From positions 205,242 through 269,241 of the forward strand of contig CAMYJD010000001.1 in assembly GCA_947258655.1 (NCBI GenBank): a stretch of 64,000 bases of DNA, written 5' to 3'. Below are positions 9,007 through 16,260 of the stretch, piece by piece; within the stretch, counting starts at the first letter, position 1, and every line of letters starts with the position of its first letter. Origin of the DNA: an uncultured Gammaproteobacteria bacterium. GTDB taxonomy: Bacteria; Pseudomonadota; Gammaproteobacteria; JAADHQ01. The notes beneath the pieces are model-generated. The model was not told the origin of the DNA, did no database searches, and saw nothing but the letters and a program-made list of their open reading frames with translations. Both the position numbers and the translations under genes were made by a program.

Positions 9007-9720
9007 ATGACAGTCAGTATTCGCATACTCGTAATCAGCATCCTGAGCGGCTTCTTTATGCCGTCATTCTCAGTCATGGCGGCCACCGGTTTGATGGATC
9101 ATGAGGATATCAGAAGGCACGTCAGGCAATACCTGCAAAACAGGACTGCTGAACAGGGCCTGACTGATGCCACGATCGAGATTGGACACATCGACAAGCG
9201 CCTGAAACTGAGCAACTGCGAATCCGGACTTGAGGTCGTTTTTGCTAACAAGCGCTTGCCCGGTAATGTTTCACTCGCAGTACGTTGCAACTCAGACAAG
9301 CCCTGGAAAATATACATGCAGGCCACAGTGAACGCCTATGCAATGATCTATGTCGCCCGTGCACCCATTTCCCGTGGTAGCACATTCAATGCCAGTGATC
9401 TGATCAAGCAGAGACACAATATTACTTCTTTGAACGGAAATTATGTGGCAGAGATGAAAAATCTCAAAGGCCAGGTAGCCAGGCGTCACATCCGTACGGG
9501 CGAAATAATAAAACCGTCTGTTGCGGTCAAATCGAAGCTAATTAAACGCGGCGAACAAGTCACCATTATTGCAGAGACGGCAGGTATCAAGGTACGCATG
9601 ATGGGCAAAGCAATGAACGACGCCTCTGCAGGCGAGCAGGTACGCGTCAAGAACAACAACTCCAGACGTATCGTAGAGGGTATTGCGATAACCCGTGGAA
9701 TTGTAAAGATTAATATGTAG
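9007..9720 (+). CDS. flgA: P-ring assembly chaperone FlgA
   Basis: FlgA is a periplasmic chaperone that helps FlgI assemble into the P-ring. The product has a Sec signal peptide (MTVSIRILVISILSGFFMPSFSVMAA). The mature part holds the SAF/FlgA features: IGHIDKRLKLSNCESGLEV, the YVARAPISRGSTFNASDL segment, and VKSKLIKRGEQVTIIAETAGIKVRMMGKAMNDAS. The track ORF starts at 8890, upstream of the signal peptide. I prefer ATG 9007 (237 aa), with GGA 7 nt before it; 8995 is an alternative. It is the first of the divergent flgA-flgM-flgN-ycgR set. Confidence 0.93.
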   Translation: MTVSIRILVISILSGFFMPSFSVMAATGLMDHEDIRRHVRQYLQNRTAEQGLTDATIEIGHIDKRLKLSNCESGLEVVFANKRLPGNVSLAVRCNSDKPWKIYMQATVNAYAMIYVARAPISRGSTFNASDLIKQRHNITSLNGNYVAEMKNLKGQVARRHIRTGEIIKPSVAVKSKLIKRGEQVTIIAETAGIKVRMMGKAMNDASAGEQVRVKNNNSRRIVEGIAITRGIVKINM

Positions 9721-9730
9721 GCAATATGGC

Positions 9731-9757
9731 TAAAGGATGCGCGTATATTGACGTTAA
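9731..9757 (+). promoter_or_regulatory. Sigma-28 (FliA)-like promoter of flgMN
   Basis: TAAA is followed after exactly 15 bp by GACGTTAA, matching six of eight bases of the FliA -10 box GCCGATAA. It lies 41 bp upstream of flgM. FliA-dependent transcription of the anti-FliA factor is the usual feedback arrangement. Confidence 0.6.
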
Positions 9758-9798
9758 ATATAACGGTGTAGTGCACCTTTAATCCGGGAGTATCCAGC

Positions 9799-10110
9799 AT
9801 GACGATTAACATTAATGACATAAATAAGCCTCAGGTGAACAGCAGCGGCCATAGCAGCCCTATCAATAAAGATAGCAACCGCACTACTGCTGAAAAAGGC
9901 ACTACCCAGCAGAACGATACTATAGTATTGACTGATTCAGCACGGCAGATACAGCAACTGGAAAAACAGCTGGGATCAATTCCGGTAGTTAATACTGAAA
10001 AAGTAGCCGAAGTCAGGGAAAACCTTAACAGCGGCAACTATACGATTTCTTCAGAGCGAATTGCAGAAAAATTTACCCGCTATGAAGCCTTCCTGCAACA
10101 GGCCAGTTAG
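9799..10110 (+). CDS. flgM: Anti-sigma-28 factor FlgM
   Basis: FlgM binds and inhibits FliA until the hook is complete, and is then exported through the hook-basal body. The 103-residue product has a disordered, polar N-terminal half (Ser/Asn/Lys rich). The conserved FliA-binding C-terminal half includes VLTDSARQIQQLEKQL and VAEVRENLNSGNYTISSERIAEKFTRYE. Its ATG has CGGGAG at a somewhat long spacing. It is 11 bp before flgN. Confidence 0.95.
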   Translation: MTININDINKPQVNSSGHSSPINKDSNRTTAEKGTTQQNDTIVLTDSARQIQQLEKQLGSIPVVNTEKVAEVRENLNSGNYTISSERIAEKFTRYEAFLQQAS

Positions 10111-10121
10111 GGAGAAATAAC

Positions 10122-10601
10122 ATGAACAAAAAAGACAGCTATATCGAACTCGGTATTATGCTTGATGCCGAGCTGGCGCATACCGAGGCAATGATTGCAC
10201 TACTGAAAAAAGAAGGCAAGATTCTGCCCAGAGACACAGATGCCCTGCTGGAAATCAGTGAACAAAAGAATTGCCTGCTGAAAAAACTGGAACAATGTCA
10301 TATAAATCGAAATTCACTGCTACAGGCCTTCGGTTACAATCCTGATCAGCATGGATTGGAAGCATGTATTGCATGGTGTGACCTTGATGGTAAACTACAG
10401 AGCAAATGGAATGAGTTCAAGGAACAGGTAAAAACATGCAGGACACAAAATCAATTAAATGGAAGCGTTATGGATTCCAGTCTACGTGTCGTCAAGCAGG
10501 CCCTGTCAATCCTGTATGGACAGCAACTCTATGAAAACACCTACGATGCCAATGGGCAGGCTGAATCGGGGAACAAGGGTAGAAGTATCGCCAAGGCCTG
10601 A
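10122..10601 (+). CDS. flgN: Flagellar export chaperone FlgN
   Basis: FlgN is the cytoplasmic chaperone for the hook-filament junction proteins FlgK and FlgL. The 159-residue, mostly helical protein fits the FlgN family in length, in its helical heptads (LLEISEQKNCLLKKLEQCHINRNSLLQAFGY) and in the C-terminal RVVKQALSILYGQ segment. GGAG lies before the ATG. It follows flgM directly. Confidence 0.9.
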   Translation: MNKKDSYIELGIMLDAELAHTEAMIALLKKEGKILPRDTDALLEISEQKNCLLKKLEQCHINRNSLLQAFGYNPDQHGLEACIAWCDLDGKLQSKWNEFKEQVKTCRTQNQLNGSVMDSSLRVVKQALSILYGQQLYENTYDANGQAESGNKGRSIAKA

Positions 10602-10652
10602 TGCTGTATTCAAGCTGCCTAATATACACACAGATATAAAAATATTACTGTT

Positions 10653-11360
10653 TTGAACGGCGAGACGATCACAAATCCTGTTGAATCTGCGCGGCTACTG
10701 GATAAAATTCGGGCCCGGCACTCTCTGATTCAGATATCCATGCCCGGAGTACCCGAGGTATTCTTTAGTGCCATCCTGTCGATTAATCCGGAACATGAAT
10801 ATATCCTGCTCGATGAAATAAATTCCAAAAGTGGTCATGAGCTGTTACTGATCCATAAAAAAATGAACGTGGTCACCAAAATTAATGGTATCGAGATACG
10901 TTTTTCCGCTAATTTACTTAACACAAGTAATCAGGACGGCACGGCTATCTATAAAGTCGAATATCCCGAAAGCGTACTATATCTGCAAAAAAGACAAAAT
11001 TTCCGTATCAATATCGGCCTGGGTATAAACATACCGATAAAACTAAAGCGGGAAGACGGCATTCCCGTATACGGACACATGATCAACCTGTCCGAAACCG
11101 GCGCTGGCATTGAACTCGACACGCCCTGCCCGGTACATATTGCCGAGATACTGCCGCATTGCGAATTAAGGATCTCCGAAGACAATATTATAAAATGTCA
11201 GCTTGAAATCAGATACATCAATGAGAACAACAGCAATCACATCCAGCGTATCGGTGGGCAATTCCTTGGCCTCAGCGGCGCACAACAACGGGAACTGGCC
11301 AAACTGGTCGTTGAACTGCAACGCGACCTGATGAAACGGCTGCCGAAGGACGAAGCCTGA
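10653..11360 (+). CDS. ycgR: YcgR-type flagellar brake, PilZ c-di-GMP receptor
   Basis: YcgR-type proteins bind c-di-GMP and act on the flagellar motor or stator to slow swimming. The 235-residue product has the YcgR N-terminal domain (~15-105) followed by a PilZ domain (~110-225). The c-di-GMP motifs are recognisable: an RxxxR-like KRQNFRI and NLSETGAGIEL for (D/N)xSxxG. The start appears to be TTG at 10653 with no clear ribosome binding site; an ATG is not available in the N-terminal region. It probably follows flgMN on one transcript (51-bp gap). Confidence 0.88.
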   Translation: MNGETITNPVESARLLDKIRARHSLIQISMPGVPEVFFSAILSINPEHEYILLDEINSKSGHELLLIHKKMNVVTKINGIEIRFSANLLNTSNQDGTAIYKVEYPESVLYLQKRQNFRINIGLGINIPIKLKREDGIPVYGHMINLSETGAGIELDTPCPVHIAEILPHCELRISEDNIIKCQLEIRYINENNSNHIQRIGGQFLGLSGAQQRELAKLVVELQRDLMKRLPKDEA

Positions 11361-11381
11361 ACCGAATAGTTTCGGGTATCA

Positions 11382-11420
11382 ATATATAATCTTAAAATAA
11401 TTAATTTTAAGATTATATAT
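11382..11420. repeat. Perfect AT-rich 39-bp palindrome
   Basis: Two 17-bp arms (ATATATAATCTTAAAAT and its exact complement) flank a five-base centre, AATTA, 22 bp after the ycgR stop. It could form a long AT hairpin in RNA or a cruciform in DNA. It is followed by TTTC rather than a long T tract, so it is not a classical terminator. Confidence 0.8.
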
Positions 11421-11447
11421 TTTCATCACAAAGGCACAAAGAATAAA

Positions 11448-11604
11448 ATGAATGGTCCTTTGCTCCTGCGCCTACATATATTACTATGTCATTGCGAACG
11501 CTAGTGAAGCAATCTGTAAAACGAAGTCATCCGACAATTGTTACGACTCGACATATAACCTGACAGACCACCGCTGTAAAAAACGATCCCTGTTTATTCT
11601 TCTA
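11448..11604. repeat. Tandem REP/MITE-like repeat, copy 1
   Basis: A 157-bp unit begins ATGAATGGTCCTTTGCTC, contains CATTGCGAACGCTAGTGAAGCAATCTGTAAAA, and is followed at once by a second copy. The CATTGCGA...GCAATC core is an imperfect inverted repeat also present in the elements near 31.8 and 57.4 kb. No gene is evident. Confidence 0.8.
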
Positions 11605-11745
11605 ATGAATGGTCCTTTGCTCTCGCAACTACATATATTACCTTGTTATTGCGAACGCTAGTAAAGCAATCTGTAAAAAGGAGCCGTCAGACATTTGTTA
11701 TGATTCGAGATAAAACCTGACAGAGCGACGCAATTACTCGCGTGA
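11605..11745. repeat. Tandem REP/MITE-like repeat, copy 2
   Basis: This copy starts with the same ATGAATGGTCCTTTGCTC and carries ATTGCGAACGCTAGTAAAGCAATCTGTAAAA, then decays. A more degenerate third stretch (TTTGCGAGAGTAGTTAAGCAGCCTGTA) may lie at about 11797-11830. The right boundary is approximate. Confidence 0.75.
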
Positions 11746-11874
11746 ACGCTGTTCATCTTTCACACTAACAGCACTTTGTCATTTGCGAATGGAGAAATAA
11801 TTTTTTGCGAGAGTAGTTAAGCAGCCTGTATTAATAGTTTATCCCGTTTCTGGACCACAACTGACTACCAGACC

Positions 11875-12498
11875 CTACCTGCGTATATGCTTTATGTAAT
11901 CCGACTTTGTATCGATATCTGCCAATCTGTCCAGCAAACGATATTTCAGCCGCCTATGCTTTATCCTGGCCAGGGTCTGTTGTAAGACCATGCTGGTACT
12001 CCAACACATATGAGTAAATAAATGCGGATGGGGCTGCGACATCGCAATCAGACCATAACCGCCATCCTCCGTCGGCAGCAGCACAATATCTGCACCGCGG
12101 TGCATCATGCCTAGTGTCTCCACGATCACAGCATTATCGATTCCCGGAATATCCGCGCCAATCAACACGCCATAGTGGTTTGACCTGTTTACTCTGAACG
12201 CATGCGACATCCGCTGTCCCAGGTCATAGCCCAGTTGCCGCTTCAATTCAATATCAAATTCACGCGCGCACCTGCGAAAGAACGGGTGACGGGTATCGGG
12301 AGAGCACCACAGCTGTATCTTTATGTCAGTGAGCTGCGACAGTTTTTCCAGCAAGGCATATAACATCTGCTGGTATATATTCGCCGCCTTGCGCATTCCG
12401 AGGCTGCACCCAAGCCGGGTCTTGACCTGCCCTGCAATCGGAGCCTTGGCAAATATCATTAGTACGCATTCGCCCTTAGCTCGCTGTTCAGCGTTCAT
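11875..12498 (-). CDS. DUF2064-type glycosyltransferase (TIGR04282 family)
   Basis: This family is named 'arsenosugar biosynthesis glycosyltransferase' from genome correlation, and its activity is mostly unproven. The fold is a GT-A-like nucleotidyltransferase. The N-terminal KAPIAGQVKTRLG motif, the GADIPGID segment (DxD-like metal site) and PTEDGGYGLIAM are all typical. The track ORF starts at 12528, but the ATG at 12498 (MNAEQRAKGECVLMIFAKAP) fits the family start better and overlaps the upstream gene by 11 bp. It forms a two-gene operon with the TIGR04283 partner. No arsS or arsM is present in the window. Confidence 0.88.
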   Translation of the reverse strand: MNAEQRAKGECVLMIFAKAPIAGQVKTRLGCSLGMRKAANIYQQMLYALLEKLSQLTDIKIQLWCSPDTRHPFFRRCAREFDIELKRQLGYDLGQRMSHAFRVNRSNHYGVLIGADIPGIDNAVIVETLGMMHRGADIVLLPTEDGGYGLIAMSQPHPHLFTHMCWSTSMVLQQTLARIKHRRLKYRLLDRLADIDTKSDYIKHIRR

Positions 12499-13162
12499 AC
12501 ATCCTCGCCAGCGTGGCGGTATCGACACCGATAAAATAAAGAAAACGCATCGTCCACATCAGCAGAATAGTTCTCACAATACCCTTTTCCTGCCAGCGAC
12601 GACTGGAAGTCTGCAGGTGTGTCGTCGCAATGATTGGAGACGAATGTTTCTTCAGACGTTTGCAAATTTCGATGTCTTCCATAATTGCAATATCGCTATA
12701 ACCGCCGATGGTGTCGAACAGGTTTTTATGGATAAACAGGCCCTGATCACCGGTGCTGATCCCGGTCAGACGTGAACGCAGATTCATCATCAGGCCAATA
12801 ATTCTATAAATAACGGATGCTCCACTCAGACGTACATTAAAGCGTCCCCATTGCGACTCACCCACCTGCGTTAACGTTTGTAGATAATTCTCCAGCGGTT
12901 CAGGAAAGCTACTGTCAGCATGCACGAACCACAACACATCCCCAAGTGCATGTCCGGCAGCGCCATTCATCTGTGCAGCACGCCCCTTGTCGGCCTGGAT
13001 CACCTCCACGCCCGCAGGTAGATCCGCACAGCCCCCATCGCTGCTGCCGCCGTCGGCAACAATGATCTGATGACCATGAGCCAGCGCAAGCTTTAGCTTT
13101 TCAAGCAATGCATGCAATCTGTGTGATTCATTATAAACCGGGACAATAATCGATATTTTCAT
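12488..13162 (-). CDS. Family 2 glycosyltransferase (TIGR04283 family)
   Basis: A GT2-fold glycosyltransferase of 224 residues that transfers a sugar from a nucleotide donor; the acceptor is unknown. Seen are the N-terminal ISIIVPVYNES and IVADGGSSDGG, the LWFVHADSSFP metal-binding region, GDQGLFI, and YSDIAIMEDIEICKRLKK, close to the (Q/R)-x-x-W-like region. The family is also labelled arsenosugar-related by co-occurrence with TIGR04282. Its end overlaps the TIGR04282 gene, so the two products probably work together. The upstream 85 bp separate it divergently from the tRNA. Confidence 0.9.
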   Translation of the reverse strand: MKISIIVPVYNESHRLHALLEKLKLALAHGHQIIVADGGSSDGGCADLPAGVEVIQADKGRAAQMNGAAGHALGDVLWFVHADSSFPEPLENYLQTLTQVGESQWGRFNVRLSGASVIYRIIGLMMNLRSRLTGISTGDQGLFIHKNLFDTIGGYSDIAIMEDIEICKRLKKHSSPIIATTHLQTSSRRWQEKGIVRTILLMWTMRFLYFIGVDTATLARMYER

Positions 13163-13247
13163 CGTAAGTTATTGGTTTATCATCCAAATATACCGAAAAA
13201 TGGCTATGCTAGCAGAGCGAATTTAGCATATAATAGCCCACTTTAAT

Positions 13248-13324
13248 GCCCCGGTAGCTCAGCAGGATAGAGCAATCGCCTCCTAAGCGATAGGTCGGAC
13301 GTTCGAATCGTCTCCGGGGCGCCA
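13248..13324 (+). tRNA. tRNA-Arg (anticodon CCT)
   Basis: A full cloverleaf can be drawn. The acceptor stem is GCCCCGG/CCGGGGC. The D-arm is GCTC-AGCAGGATA-GAGC. The anticodon stem is ATCGC/GCGAT with loop CTCCTAA (anticodon CCT, reading AGG). The T-arm is GGACG-TTCGAAT-CGTCT. The discriminator is G and CCA is encoded. A TATAAT box lies at 13229-13234, 13 bp upstream. Duplicated 3'-end sequence follows the gene. Confidence 0.97.
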
Positions 13325-13465
13325 TTTATATTAAAAGAATATCAAATAATCAAATCCCATCCATTTATACCTGACAAGCAGGATTCGAACGTCCGACGTC
13401 ATAAAACAGTGTTCGACAACACAGCGGGAGCTGTGTTGAACGGTGGAGCTTGCGACACCGGCCCC
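13306..13465. repeat. tRNA-3'-end repeat, copy A
   Basis: This unit starts within the tRNA 3' end (AATCGTCTCCGGGGCGCCA) and continues about 140 bp downstream, ending in GACACCGGCCCC. It contains an inverted 16-base copy of the tRNA T-arm (13382-13397) and a hairpin with a 9-bp stem, CAACACAGC/GCTGTGTTG (13417-13438). Copy B lies 207 bp downstream. Confidence 0.85.
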
Positions 13466-13512
13466 CGATCTGGCAACAGCCAGTCGTAAGAATGGAATAT
13501 ATTTGAGCGAAT

Positions 13513-13671
13513 AATCGTCTCCGGGGCGCCAGTTATGTCAAAGAATATCAGCAAATCGAATCCCACCCATTTATACCTGACGAGCAGGATTCGAACGTCC
13601 GACGTCATAAAACAGTGTTCGACAACACAGCGGGAGCTGTGTTGAACGGTGGAGCTTGCGACACCGGCCCC
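13513..13671. repeat. tRNA-3'-end repeat, copy B
   Basis: This is a second, diverged copy of the same unit. It begins with the same 19 bases of the tRNA 3' end including CCA, repeats the inverted T-arm sequence (13588-13603) and the CAACACAGC hairpin (13623-13644), and ends in GACACCGGCCCC. On the minus strand the hairpin is followed by a weak TGTTTTAT, so it may also end relA transcription. The stretch holds no convincing gene; a 101-codon ORF across it runs into relA antisense. Confidence 0.85.
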
Positions 13672-13728
13672 GAATGTGCAATCAAGGGTCGAAACCGAAC
13701 AATGAAATCGTCTGTCTCAACGATACAA

Positions 13729-15930
13729 TCAGGTACTCCGCTTCACATCCAACACATTCGACAACTGCGATATCTTTGCCAGCAAACGGCTCAGCTGCTG
13801 GGTACTGCCGACTTCAACGGTCAATTTCATCCTCGCCATGTGGTCCTTGATGTCGGTCATCGTGTTCATGCTCAGGACATTGATTTTTTCATCGGTCAGC
13901 ACGCCGGTGATATCCCGTAACAGTCCCTGACGGTCATAGGCGAGCACGGACACATCGACGGGATAGGTAGTTTCCTGTTTCTTGCTCCACGAGACCTCGA
14001 TCAGACGTTCCTGCCCCTGCCTGAGAATATTGGAACAGTCGGCGCGATGGATCGTAATCCCCCTGCCCTTGGTGATATAGCCGATTATTGGATCGCCCGG
14101 GGCCGGCTTGCAGCATTTTGCCATCGTCGTTAACAGGTTGCCGACGCCATAGATCTTGACATCTCCCTGCACTTCCCTGGCTTCGGAGATTTTTGTTTTC
14201 TGTAATACTTCGGCATCGGGATCACGTGGCGTGGACAGATCATGGGACGCATCGGCTATTTGTGCAACGCTGACATCGCCCTTGCCGATCGAGGCCGACA
14301 GGTCCTGTATATTCTTAAAACCCAGCTTATTGGCCAATGAATCATGATTGAGACCGGACAGGCCCAGGCGTCCGAGTTCCTTCTCAAGGATATTCCTGCC
14401 AGCACGGATATTCTTTTCCAGGTCCTGATGAGTGAACCAGGCACGCACCTTGGCCCTGGCCCGTGATGTCTTCAGATAGCCGAGATGGATATTGAGCCAG
14501 TCCCTGCTCGGCGTACCGTTCCTGGTACTGAGGATCTCGATCTGATCACCCGTCTTCAGTGCATAGATCAATGGTACAATAGAGCCATTGACCTTGGCGC
14601 CACGGCAACCATGTCCGATTTCGGTATGGATATGGTAGGCAAAATCAAGTGGCGTCGCTCCCATCGGCAGATCGACGACATTGCCCTTGGGTGTCAATAC
14701 ATACACCCGGTCTTCAAACACCTCGGACTTGAAGCGATCGACGAAACCGTTGGCATCGGCCTCCTCGTCCTTCCATTCGAGTAACTGGCGCAGCCACATG
14801 ATCTTCTGCTCAAAACCGGGATCATAGCGCGAGCCTTCCTTGTAACGCCAGTGCGAGGCAACCCCAAGCTCGGAGCGCTCATGCATTTCATGGGTCCTGA
14901 TCTGCACTTCCAGAGTCTTGCCACCGGGGCCGATAACGGCCGTATGCAGGGACTGGTAATTGTTGCCCTTCGGAGTGGCTATGTAGTCATCGAATTCCCT
15001 GGGTATATGCGGCCACAGGCCGTGAACGATGCCGAGCACGGCATAACAGTCGGCCACGCTATCGACCAGCACCCTGACTGCGCTGACATCAAAAATGTCA
15101 TGAAAGTCGACACCCTTTCTCTCCATTTTTTTCCAGATACTGTAGATATGTTTGGGACGTCCAGTTAATTCCGCAGTAATATTTGCGCTGACAAACTCCT
15201 TTTTCAGGATTGCGATGACCTTGTTGATAAACTTTTCCCGGTCAAGGCGTCGCTCATCCAGCAGTTTGGCTATTTTGCTGTATTGCTCCGGTTCCGTATA
15301 GCGGAATGACAGGTCCTCCAGTTCCCACTTGATCTGCCAGATCCCCATGCGATTGGCCAGCGGTGCAAAGATATCCATGGTTTCGGCCGCAATCCGTTTA
15401 CGCTTTTCCGTTTTCAGGTGCGACAACGTGCGCATATTATGCAGGCGGTCTGCGAGTTTGATCAGGATAACGCGTACATCCTCAACCATGGCCAATAGCA
15501 TTTTCCTGAGGCTCTCGGAATTGTCCCACTTGTTTTTGCTCTTGTCGTTGCCGGTTGATGTCCCTCTGACCAGTTCCATCTTGGTCACGCCATCGACAAG
15601 ATTACTGATAGAGCTGCCGAATATAGATTCGATCTGCGCAAGCGTGACCGACGTATCCTCGACCACATCGTGTAATAGCGCCGCGATAATGGATTCATAA
15701 TCTAGATGCAGTTCAATCAGGATACCGGCCACCTCAAATACATGAATGGCATACGGGTCTCCGGACGCACGTTTCTGGTGTTTATGTGCAACCAGTGCCA
15801 TGGTAGCGGCTTCTCTGATCCGCTCCTGCTGGTCATCCGGATACAGCGAACCGAGGCTGCTCATCCACTGGTCAAGGGAAAAGCTTTCAGTTCTGACCCG
15901 TTGCCTGTTCGGCTTACTGGTGCTGACCAT
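13729..15930 (-). CDS. relA: RelA/SpoT-family (p)ppGpp synthetase, with intact HD hydrolase motif
   Basis: This enzyme makes, and possibly degrades, the alarmone (p)ppGpp. The 733-residue order is HD domain (~45-195), synthetase (~250-370), TGS (~410-470), helical and zinc-finger-like region (KCCKPAPGD), and ACT (~660-730). The synthetase has the RelA-type acidic EFDD motif (312-315) rather than the RxKD of bifunctional Rel. Unlike E. coli RelA, all hydrolase residues appear present: H63, HD 87-88, ED 91-92, D161 and N165 (LLHDVVEDT, KLADRLHNM). It could be RelA with residual hydrolase or a Rel-like bifunctional enzyme. The next gene downstream is the divergent tRNA locus. Confidence 0.93.
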   Translation of the reverse strand: MVSTSKPNRQRVRTESFSLDQWMSSLGSLYPDDQQERIREAATMALVAHKHQKRASGDPYAIHVFEVAGILIELHLDYESIIAALLHDVVEDTSVTLAQIESIFGSSISNLVDGVTKMELVRGTSTGNDKSKNKWDNSESLRKMLLAMVEDVRVILIKLADRLHNMRTLSHLKTEKRKRIAAETMDIFAPLANRMGIWQIKWELEDLSFRYTEPEQYSKIAKLLDERRLDREKFINKVIAILKKEFVSANITAELTGRPKHIYSIWKKMERKGVDFHDIFDVSAVRVLVDSVADCYAVLGIVHGLWPHIPREFDDYIATPKGNNYQSLHTAVIGPGGKTLEVQIRTHEMHERSELGVASHWRYKEGSRYDPGFEQKIMWLRQLLEWKDEEADANGFVDRFKSEVFEDRVYVLTPKGNVVDLPMGATPLDFAYHIHTEIGHGCRGAKVNGSIVPLIYALKTGDQIEILSTRNGTPSRDWLNIHLGYLKTSRARAKVRAWFTHQDLEKNIRAGRNILEKELGRLGLSGLNHDSLANKLGFKNIQDLSASIGKGDVSVAQIADASHDLSTPRDPDAEVLQKTKISEAREVQGDVKIYGVGNLLTTMAKCCKPAPGDPIIGYITKGRGITIHRADCSNILRQGQERLIEVSWSKKQETTYPVDVSVLAYDRQGLLRDITGVLTDEKINVLSMNTMTDIKDHMARMKLTVEVGSTQQLSRLLAKISQLSNVLDVKRST

Positions 15931-16260
15931 TTTAATTACCTGTCAGTGTCGAAAAAGAACCGCAATGCGAATCTGCATCAGGCAATGTGCCCAGAGTCGG
16001 AATATAAACTGTGAATATTGTAATAATGCCAGGCATATGTTTAATTCCGCGGTAAAGGAATCGCTGCCCTTCCCATCATACCGTGTAGTTATATGATGTA
16101 TTAATATTGCTGTATTGCTATACACCCTGTCAATGTTGTATTTATTAGCAGCAGGCTGGCGATGTATGCAGTGATGTTCGCGATGATCCGGCCGTCATAG
16201 ATTCGCCTGGATATGATCAGATGCAAATACACAGGCAAGCAATTTATCTGTCGATATTAC
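15931..16260. other. Intergenic region upstream of relA, no gene seen
   Basis: These 330 bp lie between the end of the double-thioredoxin gene and the start of relA, both on the minus strand. Short overlapping ORFs here look like chance frames. A weak inverted repeat (CATCATA/TATGATG, about 16075-16098) is the only structure I noticed. The relA promoter should lie here, but I could not assign it. Confidence 0.5.

Noticed and set aside
11448-11745. CRISPR array
   Set aside because: Two 157-bp units with internal divergence and no short regular repeats or spacers; no cas genes.
11875-13162. Arsenosugar biosynthesis locus
   Set aside because: Only the two glycosyltransferase families are present; no arsM or arsS-like radical SAM gene is in the window, so the family name alone is not evidence of arsenic metabolism.
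13382-13397. Possible second tRNA on the minus strand from the inverted T-arm
   Set aside because: The T-stem does not close on that strand (GGACG against CCTGC) and no acceptor or anticodon arm follows.
13615-13920. 101-residue plus-strand ORF starting in the tRNA repeat
   Set aside because: Its first 38 codons are repeat sequence and the rest is antisense to relA; the other repeat copy has no matching ORF.
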